A stretch of DNA of 64,000 nucleotides, taken from positions 1-64,000 of the forward strand of contig NZ_BHVV01000006.1 of the NCBI RefSeq assembly GCF_003865015.1. Reading direction: 5' to 3'. Origin of the DNA: Sulfurisoma sediminicola. Lineage in GTDB: Bacteria > Pseudomonadota > Gammaproteobacteria > Burkholderiales > Rhodocyclaceae. A model generated the notes under the pieces. That model was given only the letters and a program-made list of their open reading frames with translations. It did no database searches and was not told the DNA's origin. This document shows, piece after piece, positions 1-9,221 of this stretch; position 1 is the first letter of the stretch; every line of letters starts with the position of its first letter. The position numbers were made by a program, and so were the translations under genes.

Positions 1-1033
1 CCAAGACGGCAATAGTCGGTGTCTGCTGGCTGTCGGCTGTGTAGGAATTGATCCGGAACTCTGTACCCTGCGCGACTCCAGCAGAGTTGTAGCGCTGGGC
101 GTAGATGCCGTAGCTGCTGCCGTCCTGGTCGGAATTCCAGACCACGACGATATCGCCGCCCGTCAGCTGAACGATCTTCGGACCCGACTGTTCGGCGGAG
201 GTTGTCGTATTGACGCGGAACTCCGTGCCCACCAGCCCGCCGGCGGCATCGTAGCGCTGGCCGTAGACGCCCCAGCTGCTGCCGTCCTGGCCGTAGGAAT
301 GCCAAGTCGCGATGAAGCCACCGTCGGCAAGGCCGGTGACTGAAACGCCAGCCTGCTGGTCGCTCGTGGTGTTGTTGATCCTGAATTCGCTGCCGGCCGG
401 GTTGCCACTGGCGTCATAAATCTGGCCATAGACGCCCCAGCTTGAACCGTCCTGGTTGAGGGATTGCCAGGTGGCGACAAAGCCGCCGGCATTCGTGCCT
501 TTCAGCGCTGCGACCGTTGCCAGTGACTGCTGGTCGGCCGTCTGAGTGCTGACGTGAAATTCGTTTCCGATTGCGACTCCGGCGGCATCGAAGCGCTGGG
601 CGTAAATGCCCCCGCTGCTGCCGTCCTGTCCGTCGGAGTTCCAGGCGACCACGATTTCCCCTGTGGTCAACTGCGCGATCCTCGGATTCGCCTGATCGTT
701 CAAGGTCGTCGTATTGACGCGGAACTCGCCGCGGCCGAGGAGGTTGAGGGTGATGTCCTTGCCGTCGCCGGCGAAGTGGAGTTTCTCGACGTTCCGCAGG
801 GTGTCGGTGCCGTCGGTGCCGTCGGTGCCGTCGACGTCCTCCACCGTCCACACGCCGTTGGCGTAGCTGACGCGGTAGCCGGGCTGCAGGTTGCCGGCGC
901 TGCCCGTGAGCACGACGGTGTCGGTACCGGCGCCGCCGTCGATCGTGTCGTTGCCCTCGAAACCGGTGATCAGGTCATCGCCGCTGGTGCCGTTGATGAT
1001 GTCGTTGCCAGAAGTGCCGTCGAGCGTTGCCAT
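1..1033 (-). CDS. RTX-like repeat protein, 3' end outside window
   Basis: Reading the minus strand from ATG at 1031-1033 gives an open frame of 344 codons that runs off the window without a stop. Residues about 6-40 hold hemolysin-type calcium-binding nonapeptides (NGTSGDDLITG, GGAGTD). From about residue 100 there are tandem units of about 55-58 residues, each with a W..SxxQDGSSxGxYxQRYDxxG signature and a following EFRVNTTT segment. Four units are visible, the last one cut. This architecture is known from large secreted or surface proteins exported by type I systems, whose secretion signal is C-terminal and so would lie outside the window. No N-terminal signal peptide is present, which fits that route. 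Adhesin or extracellular enzyme cannot be decided. Confidence 0.8.
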   Translation of the reverse strand, partial: MATLDGTSGNDIINGTSGDDLITGFEGNDTIDGGAGTDTVVLTGSAGNLQPGYRVSYANGVWTVEDVDGTDGTDGTDTLRNVEKLHFAGDGKDITLNLLGRGEFRVNTTTLNDQANPRIAQLTTGEIVVAWNSDGQDGSSGGIYAQRFDAAGVAIGNEFHVSTQTADQQSLATVAALKGTNAGGFVATWQSLNQDGSSWGVYGQIYDASGNPAGSEFRINNTTSDQQAGVSVTGLADGGFIATWHSYGQDGSSWGVYGQRYDAAGGLVGTEFRVNTTTSAEQSGPKIVQLTGGDIVVVWNSDQDGSSYGIYAQRYNSAGVAQGTEFRINSYTADSQQTPTIAVL

Positions 1034-1439
1034 GGCTCACTCCCAAGAAAACTGAACATTTTCGCGGGGGGCTCCCGGCAAGGGATTTCATTTGGTCGCT
1101 TACAACCGTCTGCAATTTCTCGTCCAGCGCGGGTGCCCACAACCAAGCCTTGCGAAAATGATCAGAAGAGAACAAATGACTCAAAAGACCATTCTGTGAT
1201 TAATGGCATGTCCCTTATTGACAGGCGTCAAAAGCTCGCGTGATTTACGTGTGGAAAATTCGTCGCACCGTGTCAAATCTCTCATCCGATCGGGAGGTCG
1301 GTGCCGTGGAAAGAACGGTTCTCCGGTGGTCTCCGCGGGGACGTCGTCGGCCGCCTCGTTGGAAATCTCGCACAATGCAATACGGAGGTATTGGCGTCGG
1401 TTAGAATCGGCGCACTGCCTCTATGGAGGAGGAACATCG
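1034..1439. other. Intergenic region between RTX-like gene and bcp
   Basis: About 400 bases with no convincing gene. It must hold the divergent promoters. TTGACA at 1218-1223 followed after 17 bases by TGATTT is a weak plus-strand candidate. TAGAAT at 1402-1407 lies closer to bcp. A clear Shine-Dalgarno run GGAGGAGG at 1425-1432 precedes the bcp start. No repeat or RNA gene was recognised. Confidence 0.5.
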
Positions 1440-1937
1440 ATGCTTCACCCCGGACAGCCTGCCCCCGAGTTTTCCCTGCCCGACGCGGACATGGAGGCCT
1501 TCGCTCTGGCGTCGCTGCGAGGCAAGCAGCACGTCGTTCTGTTCTTCTATCCGAAGGATGGCACGCCCTACTGCACGCAGGAGGCCATCGACTTCTCCGA
1601 TCACGAGGCGGACTTCGCCAAGCTGCACTGCGAGGTGATCGGCGTCTCGCGCGACGACTGCATCAAGCACGCGGAATTCCGCGATCGGCACGGCCTCTCG
1701 GTGCGGCTGCTCTCCGACGAGGACGGCAAGGTCGGCCACAAGTACGGCGTCTACCAGTACCGCGAACACGATGGCCACAAGCGGCTGACGGTCGTGCGTT
1801 CGACCTTCGTCATCGACAAGCACGGCACGGTTCGCCACACCTTCTACGATGTCAGCCCCAAGGGCCACGCGGCGGAAATCTTTCAACTCGTCAAGGAACT
1901 CGAAAAATCATGCAAATCGGCCAAGATACCGTCGTGA
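1440..1937 (+). CDS. bcp: Peroxiredoxin of the Bcp/PrxQ family
   Basis: 165 residues. It reduces hydroperoxides with a peroxidatic cysteine, recycled by thioredoxin or another thiol in the cytoplasm. The start at 1440 is chosen because GGAGGAGG lies just upstream and the family N-terminus (LHPGQPAPEFSLPD) begins there; the frame is open further upstream but without family sequence. C45 sits in TPYCTQEA, the Bcp active-site context. The resolving cysteine usually five residues later is an isoleucine (I50), so a 1-Cys or alternative resolving mechanism is expected. The 3' end overlaps the next gene by 28 bases. Confidence 0.9.
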   Translation: MLHPGQPAPEFSLPDADMEAFALASLRGKQHVVLFFYPKDGTPYCTQEAIDFSDHEADFAKLHCEVIGVSRDDCIKHAEFRDRHGLSVRLLSDEDGKVGHKYGVYQYREHDGHKRLTVVRSTFVIDKHGTVRHTFYDVSPKGHAAEIFQLVKELEKSCKSAKIPS

Positions 1938-2392
1938 CCCTCAAGTATCGCGTCACGGACCCGGATGGCAACGTCGTCGACGAGGGCAAGATGCCGCTCA
2001 CCTATCTGCATGGCGGCTACCACGGCATCTTCCTGCGCATCGAGGAGGAACTCGAAGGCAAGTCGGCGGGCACCGCCATCGAGGTCAAGCTGCAGCCGGA
2101 GGACGCCTTCGGCGAATACGATGCCGATCTCGTCACCGTCGAGCCGCGCGACCTGTTCCCCGACACCATCGAAGTCGGCATGCAGTTCGAGCGCGCCACC
2201 GAGGGCGAGTCCGACGAGATGCTCTACACCATCACCGACATCGCCGGCGACAAGGTCGTGGTCGACGGCAACCACCCGCTGGCGGGGGCGGCGCTGGTGT
2301 TCGCATGCACCGTCACTGAAGTGCGCGCGGCCTCGGCCGAGGAATTGGCCCATGGCCACGTGCATGGCCCCGAGGGCCACCATCACCACTAG
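1910..2392 (+). CDS. slyD: FKBP-type peptidyl-prolyl isomerase SlyD-like
   Basis: 160 residues. The start ATG at 1910 lies inside the end of bcp, so translation is probably coupled. The order is FKBP N-terminal half (DTVVTLKYRVTDPDG), IF insert-in-flap region, FKBP C-terminal strands, then a histidine-rich tail ending GHHHH. SlyD proteins catalyse prolyl isomerisation, act as chaperones and bind nickel through such tails, assisting hydrogenase or urease maturation. The tail here is short compared with the long Cys/His tail of E. coli SlyD, so metal capacity may be smaller. Confidence 0.9.
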   Translation: MQIGQDTVVTLKYRVTDPDGNVVDEGKMPLTYLHGGYHGIFLRIEEELEGKSAGTAIEVKLQPEDAFGEYDADLVTVEPRDLFPDTIEVGMQFERATEGESDEMLYTITDIAGDKVVVDGNHPLAGAALVFACTVTEVRAASAEELAHGHVHGPEGHHHH

Positions 2393-2398
2393 CGCGCC

Positions 2399-5014
2399 TC
2401 AGCCTTCGCCGAGGCGTTTCAGTTCGTAGAGTTTCTCCAGCGCCTCGCGCGGCGTGAGGCTGTCCGGGTCGATCGCGGCCAGCGCGTCGAGCGCGGGGTG
2501 GGGTTCGGAAAATGTCGGCTCCGGCGGGACGCCGTTCGGTGCGGCGAAAAGGTCGGGCTGCGGCCCCATCGCATCCTTCGCCGCTTCGCGATTTTCCAGT
2601 TGCACCAGCCGGCGCTTCGCGTCTCGGATCACCGCGACGGGCACGCCCGCCAGCGCCGCGACCTGGATGCCGTAGCTCTGCGAGGCCGGGCCTTCCTCGA
2701 CCGCGTGCATGAAGACGATGGTGTGGGCATGCTCCACTGCGTCGAGATGCACGTTGGCGCACTCCGGGTAGTCGTGCGCGAGTCGCGTCAGCTCGAAATA
2801 GTGGGTGGCGAAGAGCGTGTAGGCGCGATTTTTCTCGATCAGGTGGCGGGCGATGGCGAAGGCCAGCGCGAGGCCGTCGAAGGTCGAGGTGCCGCGGCCG
2901 ATCTCGTCCATCAGCACCAGTGATCTTTCGGTGGCGCCGTGGAGAATCGCGGCGGCCTCGGTCATCTCGACCATGAAGGTCGAGCGCCCCGAGGCGAGGT
3001 CGTCGGCGGCGCCGATGCGGGTGTAGATCGCGTCGATCGGGCCGAGGCGGCATTCCGTCGCCGGCACGAAGCTGCCGCAGTGGGCGAGCAGCACGATCAG
3101 CGCCGTCTGGCGCATGTAGGTCGATTTGCCGCCCATGTTGGGGCCGGTGATGAGCAGCAGCTTGCGCGTCGTGGCCAGTCGCGCGTCGTTGGCGATGAAG
3201 GTGTCGATCTGCCGCTCGACCACCGGGTGGCGGCCGCCGCGGATGTCGAGCACCGCCTCGTTGACGAAGCCCGGTGCACGATAGTCGTAGCGCACGGCGG
3301 CCTCGGCGAAAGCTGCGAGGCCGTCGAGCAGGGCGAGCGCGCGGGCGATGCGCTGGAGTTCGGCGATCCACTGCGCCAGCGTGTCGAACAGTGCGTCGAA
3401 CAGCTGTTTCTCCAGCGCCAGCGCGCGTTCGTTGGCGGAGAGCGCCTTGTCCTCGAAAGCCTTGAGTTCCGGCGTGATGTAGCGCTCGGCGTTCTTCAGC
3501 GTCTGGCGGCGGCGGTAGTCGTCCGGCACCCTGGCGGCGTTGGCGTGGCTGACTTCGATGTAGAAGCCGTGCACCTTGTTGTATTCGACCTTGAGGCTGC
3601 CGATGCCGCTGCGCTCGCGTTCGCGCGCCTCGAGCGCGACGAGGAACTCGCCGCAATTGGCCTGCAGTCCTCTCAGCTCGTCGAGCTCGGCCGACCAGCC
3701 CGGCGCGATGACGCCGCCGTCGCGCAGCAGCGCAGCCGGCTCGGCCGCGACGGCGCTCTCGAGCAGTTCGAGGCAAGCGGGCGGGGCGGCGAGGTCGCGG
3801 GCGATATCGCGCAGCAGGGCGGACTCGGCGCCGGCGAGCATGGATGCGAGTTCGGGCAGGCGGGCAAGGCTGTCGCGCAGGCTGGAGAGGTCGCGCGGCC
3901 GGGCGTTCTTCAGCGCGACGCGGGCGGTGATGCGCTCGACGTCGGCGATGCCGCGAAGCTGGTTGCGCACCGCCTGGGCACGGCCGTCGCGGGCCTCGCC
4001 GATCAGCTCGCCGACGGCGACATGGCGGGCGGCGGCCGCATCGCGGTCCGCGAGGGGATGGTGCAGGCAGTGGCGCAGCCAGCGCGAGCCCATGGCCGTG
4101 GCGCAGAGGTCGAGTTGCGAGAGCAGGGTCGGTGCGGGCTGACCGCGCAGCGTCTCGGAAATCTCCAGGTTGCGGCGGGTGGCGGCATCGAGGCGCAGGT
4201 AGCTGCCCTCGTGTTCGACGCCGAGGGCGGTGACGTGCCCCAGCGCCTGCATCTGCGTGCTTCGCGCGTACTGGAACAACGCGCCGGCGGCGGCGACGGC
4301 CAGGGTCAGGTTCTCGGCGCCGAAGCCGGAAAGGTCGCGGGTACCGAAGTGCGCGGCGAGTTCGCGCCGGGCGGACTCGATGTCGAAGTGCCAGTCGGGC
4401 AGGCGCTTGGTGCAGGCGTCGCCCGCGGCAAGCTCGCCGCGCAATGCGTCAGGCAGCAGCAGCTCGGCCGGCCGCAGTCGTTCGAACTGGTGGGGGAGGG
4501 CGGCGATATCGGTCTCGAGCAGGCGGAAGTCGCCGCTGGCGAGGTTAAGCCAAGCCAGGCCGCAGCGGTCCTTGTCGATCGTGAGCGCGGCGAGCAGGCT
4601 GTCGCGTTTCTCGTCGAGCAGCGCCGAGTCGGTGAGCGTGCCGGGGGTGACGATGCGCGCCACGGCGCGCTCGACCGGGCCCTTGGCCGTGGCGGGATCG
4701 CCGATCTGTTCGCAGATGACCACCGACTCGCCGAATTTGACCAGCCGGGCCAGATACTGCTCGACGGCGTGGTGCGGCACGCCGGCCATGGCGATCGGCC
4801 GCCCGGCCGACTGGCCGCGCGTGGTCAGGGTGATGTCGAGCAGCCGCGCGGCCTTCTCGGCATCGTCGTAGAACAGCTCGTAGAAGTCGCCCATGCGGTA
4901 GAACAGCAGCATGTCCGGATGCTGCGCCTTGAGGCGCAGGTACTGCTGCATCATCGGCGTGTGGCCGGCGAGGTCCGCTTCCCTCGCGGCCGGCGGCGCG
5001 GCGGGGCGGCTCAC
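2399..5014 (-). CDS. mutS: DNA mismatch repair protein MutS
   Basis: 871 residues, close to the usual 850-880. MutS binds mismatches and small loops and recruits MutL using ATP. The mismatch-reading Phe and Glu are in GDFYELF (F44, E46). Connector, lever and clamp regions follow, then the ABC-type ATPase with Walker [10 protein letters not shown] at 624-632 and Walker [14 protein letters not shown]. The C-terminal helices for dimer/tetramer contacts are present. Its start overlaps the suhB stop by four bases (ATGA), so the two are co-translated. It converges with slyD, leaving six bases between the stops and no room for a separate terminator. Confidence 0.98.
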   Translation of the reverse strand: MSRPAAPPAAREADLAGHTPMMQQYLRLKAQHPDMLLFYRMGDFYELFYDDAEKAARLLDITLTTRGQSAGRPIAMAGVPHHAVEQYLARLVKFGESVVICEQIGDPATAKGPVERAVARIVTPGTLTDSALLDEKRDSLLAALTIDKDRCGLAWLNLASGDFRLLETDIAALPHQFERLRPAELLLPDALRGELAAGDACTKRLPDWHFDIESARRELAAHFGTRDLSGFGAENLTLAVAAAGALFQYARSTQMQALGHVTALGVEHEGSYLRLDAATRRNLEISETLRGQPAPTLLSQLDLCATAMGSRWLRHCLHHPLADRDAAAARHVAVGELIGEARDGRAQAVRNQLRGIADVERITARVALKNARPRDLSSLRDSLARLPELASMLAGAESALLRDIARDLAAPPACLELLESAVAAEPAALLRDGGVIAPGWSAELDELRGLQANCGEFLVALEARERERSGIGSLKVEYNKVHGFYIEVSHANAARVPDDYRRRQTLKNAERYITPELKAFEDKALSANERALALEKQLFDALFDTLAQWIAELQRIARALALLDGLAAFAEAAVRYDYRAPGFVNEAVLDIRGGRHPVVERQIDTFIANDARLATTRKLLLITGPNMGGKSTYMRQTALIVLLAHCGSFVPATECRLGPIDAIYTRIGAADDLASGRSTFMVEMTEAAAILHGATERSLVLMDEIGRGTSTFDGLALAFAIARHLIEKNRAYTLFATHYFELTRLAHDYPECANVHLDAVEHAHTIVFMHAVEEGPASQSYGIQVAALAGVPVAVIRDAKRRLVQLENREAAKDAMGPQPDLFAAPNGVPPEPTFSEPHPALDALAAIDPDSLTPREALEKLYELKRLGEG

Positions 5015-5808
5015 GCGGCGAGCTTGGACGTCCGGTGGGACTGCACGATCTGCAGCAGCTGGCCGAAGATCTTCGGCGTGCCGGCGACGATGTTGCCGGT
5101 GGCGAGGTAGTTGCTCTCGCCGGCGAGGTCGGAGACGAGGCCGCCGGCTTCGGAGACCAGCAGGGTACCCGCCGCCATGTCCCAGGGCGACAGCCCGAAT
5201 TCCCAGAAACCGTCGGTGCGACCGCAGGCGACGTAGGCGAGGTCGAGCGATGCCGCGCCCGGCCGGCGCAGGCCGGCGGTCTTCTGCGTCAACTCGCGGA
5301 AGATCGCGGTGTAGGCGTCGGCGTGGTCGAACATGCGATAGGGGAAGCCGGTGCCGATCAGCGCCTCGGCCAGCTTGGCGCGCTTGGAGACGCGGATGCG
5401 CTTGTCGTTGACGAAGGCGCCGGCACCCTTGCTGGCGGTGAACAGCTCGTTGCGCGTCGGGTCGTAGACCACGGCCTGGTTCATCACGCCCTTATGGGCG
5501 AGGCCGATCGAAACCGCGTACTGCGGGAAACCGTGGATGAAGTTGGTGGTGCCGTCGAGCGGGTCGATGATCCACTGGTATTCCGAGTCGCCGGAGCTGC
5601 CGGTTTCCTCTGCCAGGATCGCGTGCTTCGGGTAAGCTTCGCGGATGGTATCGATGATCGCGGCCTCGGCGGCGCGATCGACCTCGGTGACGTAGTCGCT
5701 CTGCTGCTTGACGCCGACCTGGAGACGTTCGATATCGAGGCTGGCGCGGTTGATGATCTGACCGGCGCGGCGCGCGGCCTTGACGGCGATATTGAGCGTG
5801 GGATGCAT
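5011..5808 (-). CDS. suhB: Inositol-1-monophosphatase family protein SuhB
   Basis: 265 residues, the normal length. It is a metal-dependent phosphatase with both family signatures: [13 protein letters not shown] (metal-binding Asp residues) near residue 82 and SPWDMAAG near residue 205. EETG around residue 67 supplies another metal ligand. In enterobacteria SuhB also joins the ribosomal-RNA antitermination complex. Whether this one does cannot be seen. It is upstream of mutS on the same strand with a 4-base overlap, and divergent from trmJ across only 41 bases. Confidence 0.95.
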   Translation of the reverse strand: MHPTLNIAVKAARRAGQIINRASLDIERLQVGVKQQSDYVTEVDRAAEAAIIDTIREAYPKHAILAEETGSSGDSEYQWIIDPLDGTTNFIHGFPQYAVSIGLAHKGVMNQAVVYDPTRNELFTASKGAGAFVNDKRIRVSKRAKLAEALIGTGFPYRMFDHADAYTAIFRELTQKTAGLRRPGAASLDLAYVACGRTDGFWEFGLSPWDMAAGTLLVSEAGGLVSDLAGESNYLATGNIVAGTPKIFGQLLQIVQSHRTSKLAA

Positions 5809-5849
5809 GATGGTCCGAACTGCACGGCTGCGAAGGCCGCGATTCTAAT
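5809..5849. promoter_or_regulatory. Short divergent suhB/trmJ promoter region
   Basis: Only 41 bases separate the two start codons. The plus-strand bases ATTCTA at 5842-5847 read TAGAAT on the minus strand, a plausible -10 for suhB-mutS, and they end two bases before the trmJ ATG. No Shine-Dalgarno is seen before trmJ. Any trmJ promoter therefore lies in or overlaps the suhB coding start. Confidence 0.4.
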
Positions 5850-6626
5850 ATGAACACTCCGCAGCCGCTCGCTTCCGCCCTTTCCCGCATCCGCGTCGTG
5901 CTGTCGCGCACCAGCCATCCGGGCAACATCGGCGCCGCCGCGCGGGCGATGAAGACCATGGGCCTGTCGCGCCTGGTGCTGGTGACGCCACGCCATTTCC
6001 CCGATGCGCAAGCCGAGGCCATGGCCGCCGGCGCCACGGACGTACTCGAATCGGCGCAGGTCTGCGCCACGCTGGAAGAGGCGCTGGCCGGCACCGTCTT
6101 CGCCACGGCGATGACGGCGCGCCGGCGCGAACTGGCGACCGATCCGCTGTGGGTGCGCGAGGCGATGGCCGAGGTGGCGGAACAATTGGCGCGGGATGCG
6201 AGCGGCGAAGTGGCCATCGTCTTCGGCAACGAGACCTCCGGCCTCTCCAACGAGGAACTGGCGCTGTGCCCGCGCTGGGCGATGATTCCCTGCAATCCCG
6301 AATGGACCTCGCTCAACCTGGCGGCGGCGGTGCAGATCGCCTGTTACGAGTTGCGCCAGGCAAAAGTCGGCGCCGGCGACACGCCGATGGTGGCCGACGC
6401 CGGCGAGCGGGCGACCTTTGACGAGGTCGAGGGCCTCATCGGCCACCTTGAAAGCGCAGCCCTGGCCAGCGGCTTTCTCGACCCGGCGTCGCCCAAGCGG
6501 CTGATGCACCGGATGCGGCGCCTGTTCTCGCGCGCCGCACTCGAGAAGGTCGAGGTCAACATTCTGCGCGGTCTCATCGCCAGCCTGCTGGAACGCCGCG
6601 ATTCGCGCTCGCCCGGTGAAAGTTGA
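5850..6626 (+). CDS. trmJ: tRNA (cytidine/uridine-2'-O-)-methyltransferase TrmJ
   Basis: 258 residues. It is a SPOUT-class enzyme that 2'-O-methylates position 32 of tRNA anticodon loops using S-adenosylmethionine. The N-terminal TrmH-type signature is [20 protein letters not shown]. The knotted cofactor-binding part includes [13 protein letters not shown] and the segment around [20 protein letters not shown]-terminal helical extension typical of TrmJ follows. It is the first gene of a plus-strand run; cysE starts 53 bases later. Confidence 0.93.
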   Translation: MNTPQPLASALSRIRVVLSRTSHPGNIGAAARAMKTMGLSRLVLVTPRHFPDAQAEAMAAGATDVLESAQVCATLEEALAGTVFATAMTARRRELATDPLWVREAMAEVAEQLARDASGEVAIVFGNETSGLSNEELALCPRWAMIPCNPEWTSLNLAAAVQIACYELRQAKVGAGDTPMVADAGERATFDEVEGLIGHLESAALASGFLDPASPKRLMHRMRRLFSRAALEKVEVNILRGLIASLLERRDSRSPGES

Positions 6627-6640
6627 CCGCTGGTGTCGGA

Positions 6641-6646
6641 TATAAT
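6641..6646 (+). promoter_or_regulatory. Probable -10 element of cysE
   Basis: TATAAT at 6641-6646, 34 bases before the cysE ATG, is a perfect -10 hexamer. The same cggatataatcgc context recurs before lysC. The nearby TTGACC at 6623 is only 12 bases away, too close to be its -35; TGAAAG at 6617-6622 has an 18-base spacer. Confidence 0.5.
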
Positions 6647-6679
6647 CGCCATCCCTATCAACCCGGGTTTCCCCTTGCC

Positions 6680-7432
6680 ATGTTCGACCGCCTGCGTGAA
6701 GACATCGCCTGCGTTTTTCAGCGCGATCCCGCCGCGCGCACGCAATGGGAAGTGCTCACCTGCTACCCGGGCTTGCATGCGCTGACGTTGCATCGATTCG
6801 CCCACTGGCTGTGGGGCCATAGGCTGCGCTGGCTGGCGCGGCTCACCTCACATTTCACCCGCTGGTTCACCGGCATCGAGATCCATCCCGGCGCGACCAT
6901 CGGCCGCCGCGTCTTCATCGACCATGGCATGGGTGTGGTGATCGGCGAGACCGCCGAGATCGGCGACGACTGCACGCTCTATCACGGCGTCACCCTCGGC
7001 GGCACTTCCTGGAACCGGGGCAAGCGCCACCCGACGCTGGAGCGCGGCGTGGTGATAGGCGCCGGCGCCAAGGTGCTCGGCCCCATCACCTTGCGCGAGG
7101 GCGCCAAGGTCGGTTCCAACGCGGTGGTGGTGCGCGAAGTGCCGGCCGGCGCCACGGCGGTCGGCATCCCGGCACGCATCGTCGATGCCGGCGACGATGC
7201 CGCGCGGCAGGAGAAGGCCGAGAACCTGGGCTTCTCGGCCTACGCCGTGACCAAGGACGAGGGCGACCCCCTGGCCCTGGCGATCCATGGCCTGCTCGAC
7301 CACGCGGTCGAGACCGACCGCCGCATCGCGGTATTGCTCGCCCATCTGGAGCGCTGCGGCGTGCCGCTGGCCGACGAGATGGCCACCGCCGACCAGTTCG
7401 ATCCCAAATATCTCTCGAAAATAGTTGACTAA
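6680..7432 (+). CDS. cysE: Serine O-acetyltransferase
   Basis: 250 residues. It makes O-acetylserine from serine and acetyl-CoA, the committed step of cysteine synthesis. The ATG at 6680 ([20 protein letters not shown]) is preferred to an in-frame TTG at 6623, because family homology starts there and it follows a TATAAT element. The N-terminal helices are followed by the left-handed parallel beta-helix of hexapeptide repeats ([18 protein letters not shown], then [19 protein letters not shown]). The catalytic HG pair and the acetyl-CoA region [10 protein letters not shown] are present. The C-terminal extension beyond the usual GIPAR end is somewhat long. Placement before the isc operon couples cysteine supply to the sulfur donor of Fe-S assembly; the stop codon lies inside the IscR-type site. 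Confidence 0.95.
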   Translation: MFDRLREDIACVFQRDPAARTQWEVLTCYPGLHALTLHRFAHWLWGHRLRWLARLTSHFTRWFTGIEIHPGATIGRRVFIDHGMGVVIGETAEIGDDCTLYHGVTLGGTSWNRGKRHPTLERGVVIGAGAKVLGPITLREGAKVGSNAVVVREVPAGATAVGIPARIVDAGDDAARQEKAENLGFSAYAVTKDEGDPLALAIHGLLDHAVETDRRIAVLLAHLERCGVPLADEMATADQFDPKYLSKIVD

Positions 7433-7453
7433 AAACGTCGGACTCATTAAAGT
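7421..7453 (+). promoter_or_regulatory. iscR promoter with IscR type 1-like binding site
   Basis: Bases 7421-7445 begin ATAGTTGACT, a perfect match to the left half of the E. coli type 1 IscR consensus ATAsyyGACT. An A-rich centre and a GTCGG right half follow. Bases 7441-7459 hold a second overlapping GACT..AGTC arrangement with a 6-base rather than 5-base centre. TTGACT (7425-7430), a 17-base gap and TAAAGT (7448-7453) form a promoter inside the same sites. Binding of [2Fe-2S]-IscR here would repress the operon, as known for enterobacteria; this is inferred from sequence match only. Confidence 0.65.
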
Positions 7454-7526
7454 CGATTAAAACGCTCAGGTATTGATTGCCGCGGCGCCGACCCCAAGTG
7501 AAGATTGAACCGGAAAGGACTTAAAA

Positions 7527-8015
7527 ATGAGACTGACGACCAAAGGACGTTTTGCCGTGACGGCCATGATCGACCTGGCCCTGCGCCAGCACGAAGGTCC
7601 GGTGACGCTGGCCGGCATCGCCGAGCGCCAGAAGATTTCGCTCTCCTATCTCGAGCAGCTGTTCGGCAAGCTGCGCCGCCACCAGCTGGTGTCCAGCGTG
7701 CGCGGCCCCGGCGGTGGCTACTGCCTGGCCAAGGGCATGGAGACGGTGTCGGTCGCCGACATCATCCGCGCCGTCGACGAGCCGCTCGACGCCACCAGCT
7801 GTGGTGGCAAGCGCGACTGCCATGGCGAAGACAAGCCCTGCATGACGCACAACCTGTGGACCAGCCTCAACGAGCGCATGTACGACTACCTGAGCTCGGT
7901 GCATCTGGCGCAGCTGGTACACGAGCAGCGCAACCGGCCCGAGTGCGCCATGGCAGTCGAGACGCGCGGCGTGCGTCGTCCGCGCCGCATGACCGTGGTC
8001 GCCACCGCCTTCTGA
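7527..8015 (+). CDS. iscR: Rrf2-family Fe-S regulator IscR
   Basis: 162 residues. The winged-helix DNA-binding domain starts MRLTTKGRFAVTAMIDLAL. The cluster-binding cysteines are C92, C98 and C105 in SCGGKRDC...KPC, and the conserved His is H108. IscR senses cell Fe-S status by carrying a [2Fe-2S] cluster and controls isc genes. It leads the isc operon, and the region just upstream contains a type 1-like site, so autoregulation is likely. An AAAGGA Shine-Dalgarno precedes the ATG. Confidence 0.95.
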   Translation: MRLTTKGRFAVTAMIDLALRQHEGPVTLAGIAERQKISLSYLEQLFGKLRRHQLVSSVRGPGGGYCLAKGMETVSVADIIRAVDEPLDATSCGGKRDCHGEDKPCMTHNLWTSLNERMYDYLSSVHLAQLVHEQRNRPECAMAVETRGVRRPRRMTVVATAF

Positions 8016-8030
8016 CCGCGACGTTCCACG

Positions 8031-9188
8031 ATGTTCCAGCCGACCTATCTCGATCACAACGCCACCACGCCGGTGCATCCGGCCGTGCTCGAGGCCATGC
8101 TGCCGTATTTCTCGCGGCAGCATGGCAACGCATCGAGCCGGCATGAGTACGGCCGTGCGGCGCGACGGGCGATCGACGAGGCGCGGCAGCGCGTGGCCTA
8201 TGCCGCCGGCGCGCATCCGACCGAAGTGATCTTCACCAGCGGCGGTTCGGAAGCCAACAATCTCTTCATCAAGGGCGCCGCCGCCGTGCGCAAGCCCGGC
8301 ATGGTGGCCGTGTCGGCGATCGAGCATCCCTGCGTGCGCGAGCCGGCGAAGCAGGTCGCCCGCGCCGGCTGGACGCTGCGCGAGATCGCGGTGGACCGGG
8401 ATTGCCGTGTCGTCGGCGCCGACTTTTCCGCCGTGCTCGCCGCGCGGCCGGAGTTGCTGTCGGTGATGCTGGCCAATAACGAAACCGGCGTCGTGCAGGA
8501 TGTCGCCGCTCTCGCCGAAGAAGCGCGATCGACCGGCGCCTGGTTCCACACCGATGCGGTGCAGGCCCTCGGCAAGATCCCGCTCAATTTCCGCGACCTC
8601 AACGGCCACGGCGTCCATGCCATGACCCTGTCGGCGCACAAGCTCGGCGGTCCCAAGGGCGCCGGTGCGCTGATCCTCGACAAGCGCGTCGAGGTCCAGG
8701 CCCTGATCGCCGGCGGCGGCCACGAGCGCGGCCTGCGCTCGGGCACCGAGAACGTACCGGCCATCGTCGGCTTCGGCCTCGCCTGCGAACTCGCCACGGC
8801 CGGCCTCGCCGACGGTGCCGCACGCGTCGGCGCCTTGCGCGACGAACTCGAACGCGGCCTCGTCGCATTCGGCGCAACCATTTTCGGCGCCGGCGCAGTG
8901 CGCCTGCCCAACACCGTCTATTTCTCTTTGCCCGCGATCGACGGCGAGACCTTGGTCGGCAAGCTCGACCGGGCGGGCTACGCCGTCGCCAGCGGTGCCG
9001 CCTGCTCGTCGGCCAATCCCGAGGCCTCGCACGTGCTGCTGGCGATGGGCGTCGATGCCGCGCTGGCGCGCGGTGCGGTGCGCGTGAGCCTCGGCGCCGC
9101 ATCGTCGACCGCCGACGTGCGCGGCTTCCTCGCCACGCTCGGCGAAACCGCCCGACAACTGAATCGAATGACCGCCCTGGTGCATTAG
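8031..9188 (+). CDS. Cysteine desulfurase, NifS-like, first of two
   Basis: 385 residues, a PLP-dependent class V aminotransferase fold. The PLP lysine is in TLSAHKLGGPKG, the cofactor histidine in SAIEHPCVREPA, and the catalytic cysteine is C325 in SGAACSSANPEAS. It removes sulfur from cysteine for cofactor assembly. It is clearly a paralogue of the following iscS rather than a copy: the active-site loop and N-terminus differ. It starts 15 bases after iscR and is followed by iscS, so both are in one operon. Which of the two feeds IscU cannot be told from sequence, but the downstream gene matches canonical IscS better. Confidence 0.9.
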   Translation: MFQPTYLDHNATTPVHPAVLEAMLPYFSRQHGNASSRHEYGRAARRAIDEARQRVAYAAGAHPTEVIFTSGGSEANNLFIKGAAAVRKPGMVAVSAIEHPCVREPAKQVARAGWTLREIAVDRDCRVVGADFSAVLAARPELLSVMLANNETGVVQDVAALAEEARSTGAWFHTDAVQALGKIPLNFRDLNGHGVHAMTLSAHKLGGPKGAGALILDKRVEVQALIAGGGHERGLRSGTENVPAIVGFGLACELATAGLADGAARVGALRDELERGLVAFGATIFGAGAVRLPNTVYFSLPAIDGETLVGKLDRAGYAVASGAACSSANPEASHVLLAMGVDAALARGAVRVSLGAASSTADVRGFLATLGETARQLNRMTALVH

Positions 9189-9221
9189 GCCAGGAGCGCT
9201 TTTACCAACGGAGACACCCCG

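Noticed and set aside
2939-5110. A 723-codon open frame antisense to mutS
   Set aside because: Shadow of the MutS coding frame; composition is Gly/Ala/Arg/Glu-rich without domain features or a ribosome site.
6623-6646. TTGACC and TATAAT as a complete promoter for cysE
   Set aside because: Spacer of 12 bases is too short; only the -10 was kept.
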